A stretch of DNA of 64,000 nucleotides from Nepenthes gracilis (Eukaryota; Streptophyta; Magnoliopsida; Caryophyllales; Nepenthaceae). Below the pieces are notes generated by a model that searched no databases, was not told the DNA's origin, and saw only the letters and a program-made list of their open reading frames with translations. The stretch covers positions 11,461,501-11,525,500 of the forward strand of contig BSYO01000033.1 in assembly GCA_033239525.1 (NCBI GenBank), read 5' to 3'. Below, piece after piece: positions 11,926-23,363 of this stretch (its first letter is position 1; every line of letters starts with the position of its first letter). A program made the translations under genes and the position numbers.

Positions 11926-13945
11926 ATGATGAAAAAGAGAGGCTCTCCTTCTTCCTCGATCTGCTAGAAAGTGAGCGACATTAAGTCAATCCTTACGCCG
12001 AGTGACATCGCTACCGTAAGAGTAGAGTATGACATTCCTTGCAACTTGGCCCACCTTCTTCCTGGAGAGAGCGGTAGAGCAAATGCACCACCCAAGGGTT
12101 ACATCACTATGTATGAGCACCATATGCACAGGGGCCTTCGATTTCCCATGGAGCTCGATCTGTTCGAGGTGCTTAAAGTCCCCATGGCCCGTCTCCATCC
12201 CAACGCCATTCGTTATCTAGTGATAATGTGTGTTTTTGTCAGACTTCATGATGGTGCATTTAGCTTGTGCTCATTGAAGGTAATCTTTCGCTTTGTGCAG
12301 ACAGAGGATTGGCTCTGCATGTCTCCTCGTGCTTGGTTTAGCTTTCGGGGGATGAGCCAGACTCCGTGAAGAATTGGAAGAACTGTTACTTCTTCCTAGT
12401 GCTCCCTCCAGAATGGGAATTCTTGAGAGAGTGGGGCCCCATTAGCGAGTTCTTTTCCAAAAGCGTGAGCGACGATGAAGTGCGGCAGGAGAAAAAAAAC
12501 TCATCAGCAATATAGAGGCTGCGATAGAGACCTTTGCCAAGTAGGGGTACTACCTGTCCCCAGAGATGTTCATGATTGTCAGTTGGGATAGGGCTAGCAG
12601 GGCGACGGTAGGCATCCCCCAGAAAGGGAAGGCCGGAGCTTTGGTCCTGAGGGAACCACCTTAGGGGTTGCCTGAGGAGGACGATTCGTCGCCATCTTTA
12701 GAGTCTTCTTCAAACGAGGACATAGCGGCTTTGAAGAGGATGAGAGGGGCCGGTGGCACCTTTAGGAGGAGGGCCCTAATGCTGCCAACCACACCAAGTC
12801 AATCCGTTGACCTTGCTCCATTGCCGGCCATCGCGACTTCGGCCACCACACGAGAGCCACAGCCATTACAGTCGGGGGAAGCCACCGGGCAGGCTCCTAT
12901 TCTAGCCATTGCCCTGGCAGAATATGGCATCCTAGGGATTGACCTTCATTCAGGTGAGAGGTCTTCATCGAGATCTCCATTCGGCGTCGAGGAGGAGCCC
13001 CTTGCTGGTGACCGTAGGTGAAGCCCTTGGCAGGAGAGTCCGTATTCGATGCCGAGGAGGTAAATTGTGGCTCAATAGAGCCCATTGAGATAGCTAGTTC
13101 TGGGTTCGCCACTATGCTTCCAGATGTTCCGAAGGAGGTCGGGATTCCATCTCGCGTATCTCCTAGATCGTCCACCCACGGCCCTGAGGTTGCCTCTGTT
13201 GAGGACATCTTGCCTAAGGAGGCCACTGGTGAGACCGTCATGCCCAAGGAGGCCGTTGGTGAGGCCATCTCGCCTGAGGAGGCCGTTGGCGTAACTTCAA
13301 TCGACGCTGAGTCGGAGGGCGAGACGATTGGCAAGATCAAGTGGACGGAGCCCTCATGCTTCTCGGATTTTGGAGAGGGGTAGGAGCCCCCTGGCACCAT
13401 GGGGGAAGCCTTTGTTGAGGTATGGTGTTTTTTCCCATCAAGTAGGAGATTTTATTCACTGACTTCTTCTGTGGTGCTCTTTCCCTGGTCAGGACTAATG
13501 GATAGTTTGTCTTTCTTTGCCCTTCGCAGACTCCGGACATGGTCTGTCTCTTCCATACGCCCTTGTCCATCGCGATGAGCGTGCTTGCCTGGTTTGAGAA
13601 GTGGGTGAGCAGGAGGCCGAATAGCGTTGGAGGAGCGAGGTCGTTGCCCTAAGATAAGAAGTTGATTAGTTGAGGGGGCATCTGCAGACGACTGAAGGTC
13701 TCCTCACCAACTTCTGAGAGCGGTGCGTGCGAGCCGAGGTGGGCTGACGAGTCTAGCTTTCTCTAGAGGAGGCCTTCCGACTTTTGTATGCAAGGTCTTG
13801 GGATGGCATACACCTGCGTTGCCGCATAGCCTCCGTTGTTGCTCCGGATGTTCTTGTGGGAATTTTCGATCCCTGCAATGATGGGGTTAGTGATCGCTTG
13901 TATCTGGCTGACTATCCGGAGGAGGTAGGACCCCCTAACCCGTAG
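11926..13945 (+). pseudogene. Accessory gene of the Tat element (Transposase_28-like), antisense to gag-pol, broken
   Basis: It reads on the plus strand, opposite to gag-pol. After MMKKRGSPSSS there is an in-frame TAG (11965), then about 130 codons containing the plant 'putative gypsy-type transposon' (Transposase_28) signature: YEHHMHRGLRFPMELDLFEV and ARLHPNAIRYLVIMCVF. A frameshift near 12355 moves the next conserved part (SVKNWKNCYFFLVLPPEWE) to another frame. The C-terminal half (13018-13383) is acidic with imperfect 10-residue repeats, then a TAG at 13381 where the second copy (near 17855) has CAG. A probable intron at 13420-13529 (GT to CGCAG) precedes the last exon, which ends VGPPNP and stop at 13943-13945; aataaa follows near 14014. 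Tat elements such as Grande carry antisense accessory genes of this kind. The function is unknown. Confidence 0.65.
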
Positions 13946-14866
13946 GATAGTGGTTTTTGGTCCCTCTCTTTTATAGATAGATTTTTTAGAAGGCCTCTAT
14001 AATCTTTCACTTGAATAAAGGATATCTTCTTTTCTTTGCAATCAATCTTGTAATGGCTAAGCCATTTTGCTATCGTCACCAAGGCTTGAATCTGGAACCT
14101 CTCGCACTGTACTCGTCCTTCAGCTGAGGATATCATTGCATTTTGCATGTAGTGGGATGCTCCGTTCAGTGGATTGGATGTCGTCGGATGCCGAGTGGAG
14201 CTGCTCGAGGGCCAGTTGGGTTTACAAGCCACAGCAGTTAGACACTAAGTCTTAGGCTATAGCACTCACACACCATTTCGACGATCGCCCCGCTCAGGGT
14301 GTCGTCGCTTCCGTACGCATGGTCCTAGCCCACGACCATCATCGATTGAGGATGCTCTCTTCTCTGGAAGAAGGTCGTGGCACATCTGCCATTAAGGACC
14401 CCTAAGGTTTGATGGCAGTATATTAGAAACTTTCAGAGCCCCCAGGCCTATTCACTCGACCATATATGGGCCGTTCGGCGTTAATCCGAAGTTTAGAGTA
14501 CGAACGCTTGAGGATCGCTTGGCACGGAGCTAAGGTTTTGAAGGCCGATTATGGCCTTTCAACGTGGAGCCAAAGTTTGAGTACGACCACTTAAGGATCA
14601 CTTGGCATGAAGCCAAGGTTTTGGGGCCCGCTTAGGGCCTTTTGGCACGGAGTCAAAGTTTAGGGTTTGACCGCTTGTAAGCCACTTGGCACGGAGCAAA
14701 GGTTTTGGGTCCCGCTTAAGGCCTTTTGGTACGGAGTCAAAGTTTGAGTATGACCGCTTGAGGATCACTTAGCACAGAGCTATGGTTTTGTGGCCGCCTA
14801 GAGCCTTTTGGCACGTAGCCAAAGCTTTGGGGTTTGACCGCATGTGAGCCGCTTAATGCAGAGACA
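13305..14866. repeat. Accessory-gene 3' end plus 3' UTR, copy 1 of the internal duplication
   Basis: This block recurs at 17781-19345 with high identity and the same orientation. It holds the accessory-gene C-terminal coding part, its polyadenylation region and the tandem repeats at 14480-14866. At 14867 the sequence jumps directly into reverse transcriptase, through atgtttt. Confidence 0.85.
14480..14866. repeat. Tandem repeat in the Tat 3' UTR (~83 bp x 5, copy 1)
   Basis: Five imperfect units of about 83 bp carry the phrases cttggcacggagc, aaggttttg and gggccttttggcac. Successive caaagtt landmarks fall near 14487, 14571, 14654, 14738 and 14820. Repeats in this region are known in Tat/Ogre elements and can seed satellite DNA. 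Confidence 0.8.
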
Positions 14867-15258
14867 ATGTTTTTTCCAACCTGGGCTTTGAACATCTTGT
14901 TCACCAACCACTGAGAAGTTATCCCAGCATTCTTCAAGTCGAAGGGTATGACATTGTATCAATACGTCCCTTAGTCGGTCATGAATGAGGTATACTCCTC
15001 ATCATCCATGCTCATCCTTATCTAGTTGTAGCCTAAGTAGGCATCCATGAAACTTAGGAGTTCATGCCCGGACATAGAGTTCACCAGCTGATCGATCCGA
15101 GGGAGTGGGAAACTATCCTTTGGGTAGGCCTTGTTTACATTGGTGAAGTCAAAGCACATCCGCCACTTGTCATTTCTCTTCTTTACGAGCACGACATTTA
15201 ACGGCCAATTTGGGTATTGGACTTCCCTTATGAACCCAGCATCCAGCAGCCTCTTCAC
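14867..15258 (-). pseudogene. Reverse transcriptase, truncated (copy 1)
   Basis: It encodes the RT N-terminal half: LLDAGFIREVQYPNWPLNVV, VKKRNDKWRMCFDFTNVNKA, then FPLPRIDQLVNSMSG and SFMDAYLGYN. A frame change follows, then VNKMFKAQVGKN, where coding stops at the deletion junction. The YVDD active site and everything downstream (RNase H, integrase) are missing from this copy, so no active polymerase is possible. Confidence 0.85.
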
Positions 15259-15410
15259 CTCTTCTCTTATGCCTATCAGTTTTTCGACGGAATGGTTCCT
15301 ACGCTTCTACCTAACGAGTTTGTGATCGAAATTGAAGCCCAACTTGTGAACCGTTGCTTCAGTTGGTATCTCGGGCATTTCGACGGAAACCCATGTGAAG
15401 ACATCGAATC

Positions 15411-15899
15411 TCACGAGCTAGCCGTAGACCAATGTGTGGTTAGGGAACCGCCGATATGTTCGCACTTCTCAGGTTCAGTGGGGTCCAAAGGGACCATCTC
15501 TGTTGTCTCACCCGATTGGGCTTGCTGCAATCTAGCTTCATCGCAAAAATCTAGGTCCCCAACCAATCGATTTGGTACTGTAGGAGCGGCATAGGACAAG
15601 TAGCACGTCCATCCCATCACTTGGTAACCAAACACCTCCCCCACTTCGTACGGGGTCGAGAACTTATTTTTTAGATAAAGGATCGACGTTACTACCTCAA
15701 AGGTAGCAAGGAACAGTATGCCTAAAATGACGTTGTAGACTGACGGTAAGTCGATGATGAGGAACATTAACTCTTGCGTGGCCGCATGGGGGTAAGTTCC
15801 CATCGTGACCTCCAGCTGGATCTCCCCCTGCATGGATACGGGTTCATTGTCCAGGCCATATAGAGGACCTTCGGCTACTCTCATCTGGCTCTTTTTCAA
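15411..15899 (-). pseudogene. Aspartic protease region (copy 1)
   Basis: An open stretch of about 160 codons covers the retropepsin region of the Tat polyprotein: a LMFLIIDLPSVYNVILGI-type segment followed by LATFEVVTSILYLKNKFSTP. These correspond to the region where such proteases have FLVVDxPSxYNxILGRPxL and the following strand. The N-terminal catalytic D-S/T-G is not visible in this frame. The stretch lies between gag (upstream) and RT (downstream). Confidence 0.65.
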
Positions 15900-16439
15900 T
15901 CAAAACTTAAAAAATACATTACGATACAATAAATTTTTAGAGTTTTCATTAACAATAAAAACTCGTTTCAGTTCGTAATCGAGCGTATTATCCAAAACAA
16001 GGGCTGATACAATAAGAGAGTCAGAATGAGGTGAGGTTACATGCGTCATATCATCGCTACTAAAGCTAATGATATCACTCCTAGTCTCTACTCTCATTCT
16101 CTTGCTATTGAAACCGTGTTTGGGTCATCCTTACTTGCTACTCTTGGTCAGCCCGCTTGAAATCATGCTGATAATGCCGACAGCGGTGCGGTTCCTTAGT
16201 GGCTTGCTACCTTCACCTTTGGAAGCCCTGGGGACCTTCCTTGTGCCCTTCAAGAACCATGTGAGGTGCCCTCGGTGGATCAGGTCTTCTATTTTCTTCT
16301 GTAGGGTTTGGCAATCTTCCGTGGTGTGGCCCAGAGACTGGTGAAAATGGTAGTATTTTGTTTGGTCTTCAGCCTCTAGGTTATTCAGTACTTTGGGCCA
16401 CTTCAGGAACTTTTCATCCCTAATTTGTATCAGGATGTT

Positions 16440-17561
16440 CGAGTGGATGTCATTAAGGGGAGTCAGGGTTATAAATCTATACTCCCTCTAGGCACTCGGC
16501 TCGGGCCACGGTTATTTGTGGCGCTTCTGGAAGTGGCCGCCATCTCCATTTCTTTTCTTCCCAGCGACTAGCACCTCTGGCAGTCGTTCCGTGCGTTCAC
16601 GATGCCTTGCCTCATTGGCCTCCTCGGTCATGATATAGGCTCGAGCGATGGCCTCAACTTTCCAAAAGGACTAAGGGTGCTAGTGTGCCAGGTGCTTGAA
16701 GAACTCTCCCGCTGCCAACATGGCGATGAAGGCGCTAAGCTTCATCTTGTCAAAGAGCTGGGGGATTCGACAGGTTTTGGTGATGAAGCAAGTGAGGAAC
16801 TAGTTCAAGCTCTCCTTCGGCCCTTGGCGGAAGCGAACAAGGTGAGAGGGCTGCTTCTCCTTCCTCCTGTTGGAGGCAAACTGGCATAGGAAGTAATCGA
16901 CAAGCTTGTTGAAGGGAGTAGATTGAGTTAGTCTAGAGGCCATGGAACCAGAGCACGGCATCCCCTTTGAGTTTGAGAGGGAAGCACTGGTACATGACAG
17001 CCTCACTGGCCCTGTGGAGAGACAAGTGTGTACTAAAGTAGTCTAGGTGATCCATCGGATCCATACTTTTATGGTACCTATCCAGTATTGGCATCTTAAA
17101 CTTGAGGGGGAGTAGCTGAGCCTGGATGCCCATGGCGAACAGTGACCTTCGCAGGTCAAGCGCTAGTTGTCCGGGCTCCACTTTGAACACGTGGTTCCAT
17201 ATCTTATCCACTTTCTCCTCTATCCGAGGGGTGAACCCGCTCTTCTTCGCATTAATGAAGTCTCGAAGCTCGGAGTTGCCATGTAGGTCACGCTAGCCGT
17301 GGTAGCTGCCCATACGGGTTGGCCGCGTACTGCACAAGCTCTCTCTTCCGGTTGTTGGCCTCCTATCGTTGTGGAAGTTACAGAGATTCCACCTCTATGG
17401 GCATTCCACCAGCTCATCTCTACTAGGGAGGGTCCTAGCTGTCGTCTAGGCCCTGCTACCGGAGACTGCCTCGGCCTCGGCGTCATCAGGCCTGGTAGTT
17501 CTTGCGACTGGGCTTTCCTTCCGGGTTTCCTACGTCTAGAGGTGGATATTGTGTTGACCAT
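16440..17561 (-). pseudogene. gag (copy 1), frameshifted
   Basis: It starts MVNTISTSRRRKPGRK at 17561 on the minus strand. The conserved Tat gag block is at 16933-17211: FKMPILDRYHKSMDPMDHLD, HLSLHRASEAVMYQCFP, KLKGDAVLWFHGL. Frames change around 17215, 16930 and 16600. The protein would be the capsid precursor, but it is not expressible as a single product here. Confidence 0.75.
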
Positions 17562-17613
17562 TTTTGGAGTAAAGCAGTGAACGTTAGGACTGGTGGTTAG
17601 ACGTTTTTCGTCA

Positions 17614-17776
17614 TTCCCATAGACGGTGCCAATGATGAGTCCCTAGGTTCGAGTTCTTTGTCGAATTAAGGAGCATTCACAGATTCTACGCCTCGGTCGG
17701 ATCTCCAATAGGTCTGATCTCTACTCTCCTTAACCTGGCCCCTGCGCAACACAAATTACAAACAAGAGGTCAGAGG
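17614..17776 (-). mobile_element. PBS and truncated LTR end (copy 1)
   Basis: On the minus strand ttggcaccgtctatgggaa (17614-17632) is the Tat-type primer-binding site (consensus TTGGCGCC..TGTGGGAA). The final 144 bp of the LTR follow on the plus-strand side (17633-17776). The LTR is then cut and joined to accessory-gene sequence (cgctgagtcgg, 17781). This marks the duplication junction. Confidence 0.8.
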
Positions 17777-17780
17777 ATGG

Positions 17781-19345
17781 CGCTGAGTCGGAGGGCGAGA
17801 CGATTGGCAAGATCAAGTGGATGGAGCCCTCAGGCTTCTCGGATTTTGGAAGGGGCAGGAGCCCCCTGGTACCATGGGGGAAGCCTTTGTTGAGGTATGG
17901 TGTTTTTTCCCATCAAGTAGGAGATCTTGTTCACTAATTCTCTCTGTGGTGCTCTTTCCTTGGTCAGGACTAATGGATAGTTTTTCTTTTTTTTTGCCCT
18001 CCGCAGACTCTGGACATGGTCCATCTCTTCCATACGCCCTAGTCCATCGCGATGAGCGTGCTCGCCTGGTTCGAGAAGAGGGTGACCAGGAGGCCTAATA
18101 GCGTTGGAGGAGCAAGGTCGTTGCCCTGAGATAAGAAGTTGATTAGTTGACGAGGCATCTGCAGATGACTGAAGGTCTCCTCGCCAACTTCTGAGAGCAG
18201 TGCGTGTGGGCCAAGGTGGGCTCACGAATCTAGCTTTCTTTAGAGGAGGCCTTCCGACTTTTGTATGCAAGGTCTTGGGATGGCATACACCTGTGTTGCT
18301 GCATAGCCTCCGTTGTTGCTCCGGATGTTCTTGTGGGAATTTTCGATCCCTGCAATGATGGGGTTAGTGATCACTTGCATCTGGCCGACTATCCGGAGGT
18401 GGCAGGACCCCCTAACCCATAGGATAGTGGTTTTTGGTCCCTCTCTTTTATATATAGATTTTTGAGAAGGCCTCTATAATCTTTTACTTGAATAAAGGAT
18501 ATCTTCTTTTCTTTGCAATCGGTCTTGTAATGGCTAAGCCATTTTGCTATCGTCGCCAAGGCTTGAATCTAGAACCTGTCGCACTGTACTCATCCTTCAA
18601 TTGAGGATATCATTGCATCTCGCATGTAGTGGGATGCTCAGTTCAGTGGATTGGACGTCGTCGCACGCCAAGTGGAGCTAGTCAAGGGCCAGTTGGGTTT
18701 ATAAGCCACAGTTGTTAGACACCGAGTCTTAGGCTGTAGCACTCACGACACCATTTTGATGATCGCCCTGCTCAGGGTGTCGCCGCTTTCGTACGCATGG
18801 TCCTAGCCCACGACCGTCATCGATTGAGGATGCTCTCTTATCTGGAAGAAGGTCGTGGCACATCTGCCATTAAGGACCCCTAAGGTTTTGATGGTCGTAT
18901 ATTGAAAACTTTCAGAGCCCCCAGGCTTGTTCACTCAACCATATATGGGCCATTTGGCGTTAAGCCAAAGTTCAGAGTATGACCGCTTGAGGATTGCTTG
19001 GCACGAAGCTAAGGTTTCGAAGGCCAATTAGGGCCTTTCAACGTGGAGCCAAAGTTTGAGTACAACCACTTGAGGATCGCTTGGCATGAAGCCAAGGTTT
19101 TGGGGCCCACTCAGGGCCTTTTGGCACGGAGCCAAAGTTTGGGGTTTGACCGCTTGTAAGCCACTTGGCACAGAGCAAAGGTTTTGGGTCCCGCTTAGGG
19201 CCTTTCGGTGTGGAGTCAAAGTTTGAGTATGACCGCTTGAGGATCACCTAGCACAGATCTAAGGTTTTGTGGCCGCCTAGGGCCTTTTGGCACGTAGCCA
19301 AAGCTTTGGGATTCGACCGCATGTGGGCTGCTTAGTGCAGAGCCA
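17781..19345. repeat. Accessory-gene 3' end plus 3' UTR, copy 2 of the internal duplication
   Basis: This is a direct repeat of 13305-14866. It starts abruptly in the middle of the accessory coding sequence and includes the acidic-region end, the intron-like segment, a final exon with the same VGPPNP-like end lost to base changes, the polyadenylation region and the tandem repeats (18955-19345, same ~83 bp unit). At 19353 it continues into the integrase-side sequence, as expected for an undeleted element. Confidence 0.85.
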
Positions 19346-19352
19346 ATGTTTT

Positions 19353-20828
19353 GTTTTTATAGGTGGACGTCTGTCCTTTTGACTTAAGGGCAGTTTGGGT
19401 CGTTTCATCTTTTAAAATGACAAGCATGCACACATTCATATGAACAATCAGACATATATAAAAGCAACAATTTCATTAATGGAAAGATGATACATGTACA
19501 AGCATTTCCTATCATGTATGCATATCTTACCTGATCTTGGTGTCGGATCATTGGTAGTATTTTTTGAGATGGGCGGCATTCCAGGTTCAAGGGACCAGCA
19601 TGTCGTTCTAGGTGCATACCTTGTATGCTCCGTTCTAAACGGTCGCCGTGACAAGGAACGGGCCCTCCTAGCTTGGAGAGAGCTTGTTCTTGTTGACGGT
19701 CTTACCCGCTGCATCTACACTCCGAAGGACCAGATCCCCAATTTTGAGCAAGCGAGCCTTCACCTACCTATTATAGTATCGAGCAATGCGCTACTGGTAG
19801 GTCATCGTCCTCAGGCGTGCCATATCATGAACCTCTGGAAGCATGTCTAGGCATTCCTTGAGCCTTTGACTCGCAGGCTGGGAGTCCTACTTCCATGGGG
19901 ATGACCGCCTTAGCCCCGTAGTAGAGGCTAAAGGGTGTTTCCCTCGTGGGTTCCCACAGGGTCATGCGGTATGACTAGAGCACAAAAGGCAACTTGTCAG
20001 CCCAGGAACCCCTTGCATCCTTAAGCTTGGTCAGTAGTCCATACATCATCATCCAGTTGGTGACTTTGACCTGACCGTTAGCTTTAGGGTAAGCCATGGA
20101 CATGTCAACCAACTTGATGCGCAAGCTCGCACAGTACTTGGTGAATTGTTTGTCGGTGAATTGGGTTTCGTTGTCAGCCACTATGACCTCGGTAATCCTG
20201 AACCAACAAATAATGTTCCGACGGTCTAATTTTGTTACTTTCTACTCAGTTATTTGCACCAGGGGAGTCGCCTCAACCAATTTGGTAAAGTAGTCGATGT
20301 CGACGATAAGGAATTTTCTCTACCCAGAGGCCAAGGGCATGGGCCTGAGGATGTCGAGTCTCCATTGTGCGAATAGCCACGGGGATTGTAGACTGTGTAG
20401 CTCCGTGTGTGGCCAATGGGTCAAGGTCCCGTGGACCTGGCAGAATTTGCACTTTCTGACAAATTTCACAACGTCTCGCTTCATTGTGGGTCAGAACAAA
20501 CCTTGCCGCATGATCTTAAATGCGTGGTTTTTTCCCCGACGTACGAGCCACATATGCCGAGGTAGACTCTGCCCAACGCGTACTCAGCTTCCCTCGGAAT
20601 AAGGCACTTTATGTGAGGAGTCGAATATCCCCACTGACATAACCTTCTATCGTTGATCGTACACCAGCCTACCATCTTCCTTACCCATTTGGCCTCTCTG
20701 AGGTTCTCTGGTAATGTTCCGTCCGTCAAGCACTTATAATATGGGGTCATCCAATTGTTGTCTTTCGCTACCTGTAGCACATCCTGCTCTGGGTCATCAA
20801 CGCTTTGTGCGGCTAGAACTTCCCGCAT
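19353..20828 (-). pseudogene. Integrase region (only copy)
   Basis: The minus strand reads the N-terminal integrase part at 20481-20828 (TPYYKCLTDGTLPENLREAK, ...PREAEYALGRVYLGICGSYV), then after frame changes the catalytic core at 19975-20181 with MADNETQFTDKQF (the second catalytic Asp) and AYPKANGQVKVTN. Together with the neighbouring double RNase H, this fixes the Tat lineage. The stretch 19353-19860 downstream is non-coding 3' UTR. Confidence 0.8.
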
Positions 20829-20990
20829 GTTCCTGGCGTATTGCTCTAGGGATCCCGTCGCTGCGTCCCTAACTAACTAGTCAGCTTTCCAGTTCTCAGC
20901 TCTCTGGATGTGTTTAATTTTGAACCTTTCGAATGCTCGGATCTAGGCCTTTGCTTTTGCCAAGTATTTGGCGGGTTACGAGTTTGACGT

Positions 20991-21458
20991 TTAAAAGGTT
21001 CCTTGAATTTGGTTGACTATCAGTTCTAAATCATTGCACATGGCCATTGCCTTCACAGAGCATTCTCTAGCCAGCCAGAGTCCTACGAGAAGGGCTTCGT
21101 ACTCTGCCACACTGCTCGTGGCTAGGAAGGCAAGCACAAGGGAGTACTTGATCTTTGAGCCGTCCAGAATCCTAATTATGACTCTGACCCCACTGCCTAT
21201 TTGCGTGGATGATCCGTCAACATTCAAGGTCCATATAGGTGCGTCCGAACTGCTTGCACTTTCAGGCTGATCATAGGCGACAAGGATCGGGATTGCCACA
21301 TCGACAATGAAGTCCACGAGGGCTTGGCCTTTGAGGGCCGACCACGGTTGAAACTCCATGTCGAACTCACCCAACTCTATAGCCCATTTGACCAATCTCC
21401 CAGATATCTTGGGCTTCCGGAGGATCACCTTTAGAGCCTGATCGGTCAACATGACCAT
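20991..21458 (-). pseudogene. RNase H tail and second (Tat-type) RNase H
   Basis: A 155-codon open stretch begins with the end of the first RNase H (LVKWAIELGEFDMEFQPWSA). It then enters the additional RNase H typical of the Tat clade: WTLNVDGSSTQIGSGV, SVAEYEALLVGLWLARE and NDLELIVNQIQGTF. The Asp of the VDGSS motif, the Glu of AEYEALL and the Asp of the SD(L)-like segment are kept. This is the best-preserved piece of the pol gene. Confidence 0.85.
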
Positions 21459-22540
21459 CTGGTGTGCCTAAAAGTAGAGCCTTAACTTTCGTGCTAAATA
21501 GATGAGGGCTAAGGCAATTCTCTCAGTGTGATAGTACCGAGACTCCACGTCCGTCAACACCTTGCTCACTTAATACACAGGTCACTGCACGCCTTCATTT
21601 CACCTAATGAGCACCGAGCTCAGAGCTGTGTCTGATACTGCTAGGTAAAGATACAGGTCCTCATCGTCCGAAGGCGAGGTCAGAAGGGGTAGACTAACGA
21701 GCTATGCTTTCAGATCCTGGAATGTTGCCTCGCACTCGTCCGTTCATCAAAATCGGGATGCTTTCGTTCCTCAGAGTACCTTAAAGAATAGCAGGTACTT
21801 CTTTGTCCACTTATCTATGAACTGCAATAGGGCAGCAAGTCACCTTGTGAGCTTCTAGACTTTATTCATAGTCCACGGGGGGCTCATGTTGAGGATGGCT
21901 CTGATCTTCTTCGGGTTTGCTTCGATGCCACACTGGGACACTATGAAGCCCAGGAACTTATCGGAGGTTACCCCAAACGTGCACTTGGCAGAGTTGAGCT
22001 TCATCCTATGAGCTCGAAGTACACCTCAAAAGTTTCCTCCAGATCTCAAACGTGGTCGTCGGCTACCTTACTCTTGACGAGCATGTCGTCCACGTACACC
22101 TCCATGTTTTTTCCAATCTGGGCTTTGAACATCTTGTTCACCAACCGCTGATAAGTTATCCTAGCGTTCTTCAAGTGAAGGGTATGACCTTGTAGCAATA
22201 TGTCCCTTAGTCGGTCATGAATGAGGTATACTCCTCATTGTCCACGCTCATCTTTATCTAGTTCTAGCCTGAGCAGGCATTCATGAAACTTAAGAATTCA
22301 TGCCCGGACATAGAGTCCACCAACTGATCGATTTGAGGGAGTGGAAAACTATCCTTTGGGCAGGCCTTGTTTACATTTGTGAAGTCGAAGCACATCCGCC
22401 ACTTGTCATTTCTCTTCTTTACGAGCACGACATTTAACAGTCAATTTGGGTATTGGACTTCTCTTATGAAACCAGCATCCAGCAGCCTCTTCACCTCTTC
22501 TCTTATGGCTATCAGTTTCTTGACGGAGTGGTTCCTGCGC
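21459..22540 (-). pseudogene. Reverse transcriptase (copy 2, full extent)
   Basis: It covers the part missing from copy 1. The active-site MEVYVDDMLV is readable at 22077-22105 with YVDD at 22085-22096, followed by thumb and first RNase H to 21459. The N-terminal half (22105-22540) is nearly identical to 14870-15300. Several stops interrupt it, so it is not translatable as one protein. Confidence 0.8.
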
Positions 22541-22542
22541 TT

Positions 22543-23000
22543 CTACCTAACGAGTTTGTAGACGAAATTGAAGCCCAACTTGTGAACCGTTGCTTCGGTT
22601 GGTATCCCGGTCATTTTGAAGGAAACCCATGCGAAGACATCGAAGCTCACGAGCTGGTCACAGACCAATATGGTTAGGGAACCGCCGATGTGCTCGCACT
22701 TCTCAGGTTTAGTGGGGTCCAAAGGGACCATCTTTGTTGTCTCACTCGATTGGGCTTGCTGCAATGTAACTTCATCGCAAAAATCAAGGTCCCCAGCTGT
22801 CGATTTGGTGCTGCGGAGCGGCCATAGGACAGGTAGCACGTCCGTCCCATCATTTCGTAACCAAACACCTCCCCCACTCCGTACGGGGTCGAGAACTTCA
22901 TCTTTAGATAAAGGATCGACGTTACTACCTCAAAGGCAGTAAGGAACGGTATGCCTAAAATGGCGTTGTAGACTGATAGCAAGTCGATGATGAGGAACAT
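22543..23000 (-). pseudogene. Aspartic protease region (copy 2)
   Basis: Equivalent to 15411-15899. It reads MFLIIDLLSVYNAILGIPFL and AFEVVTSILYLKMKFSTPYG, then shifts frame. A small indel near 22820 separates two open pieces. Confidence 0.65.
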
Positions 23001-23363
23001 TAACTCTTACGTGGCCGCACGGGGGTAAGTTCCCATCGTGACCTCCAGTTGGATCTCCTCTTGCATGGATAGGGGTTCATTGTCCAGGCCGCATAGAGGA
23101 CCTTCGGCTACTCTAATCTGGCTCTTTTTCAATCAAAACTTAAAAAATACATTGCGATAAAACAAATTTTTAGAGTTTTCATTAACAATAAAAACTCGTT
23201 TCAATTCGTAATCGAGCATACCATTCAAAACAAGGGCTAATACAATAAGAGAGTCAGAAATGAGGGAGGTTACATACGTCATATCATCGCTACTAAAGCT
23301 AATGATATCACTCCTAGTCTCTACTCTCATTCTCTTGCTGCTAAAACCATGCTTGGGTCATTC

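Noticed and set aside
11695..11967. ORF covering the accessory-gene promoter
   Set aside because: It runs through the TATA box and leader; the part with a known match starts at 11926.
15217..15594. Plus-strand ORF of 125 codons (and its twin near 22453)
   Set aside because: It is the antisense shadow of the RT and protease region, which has clear homology on the minus strand.
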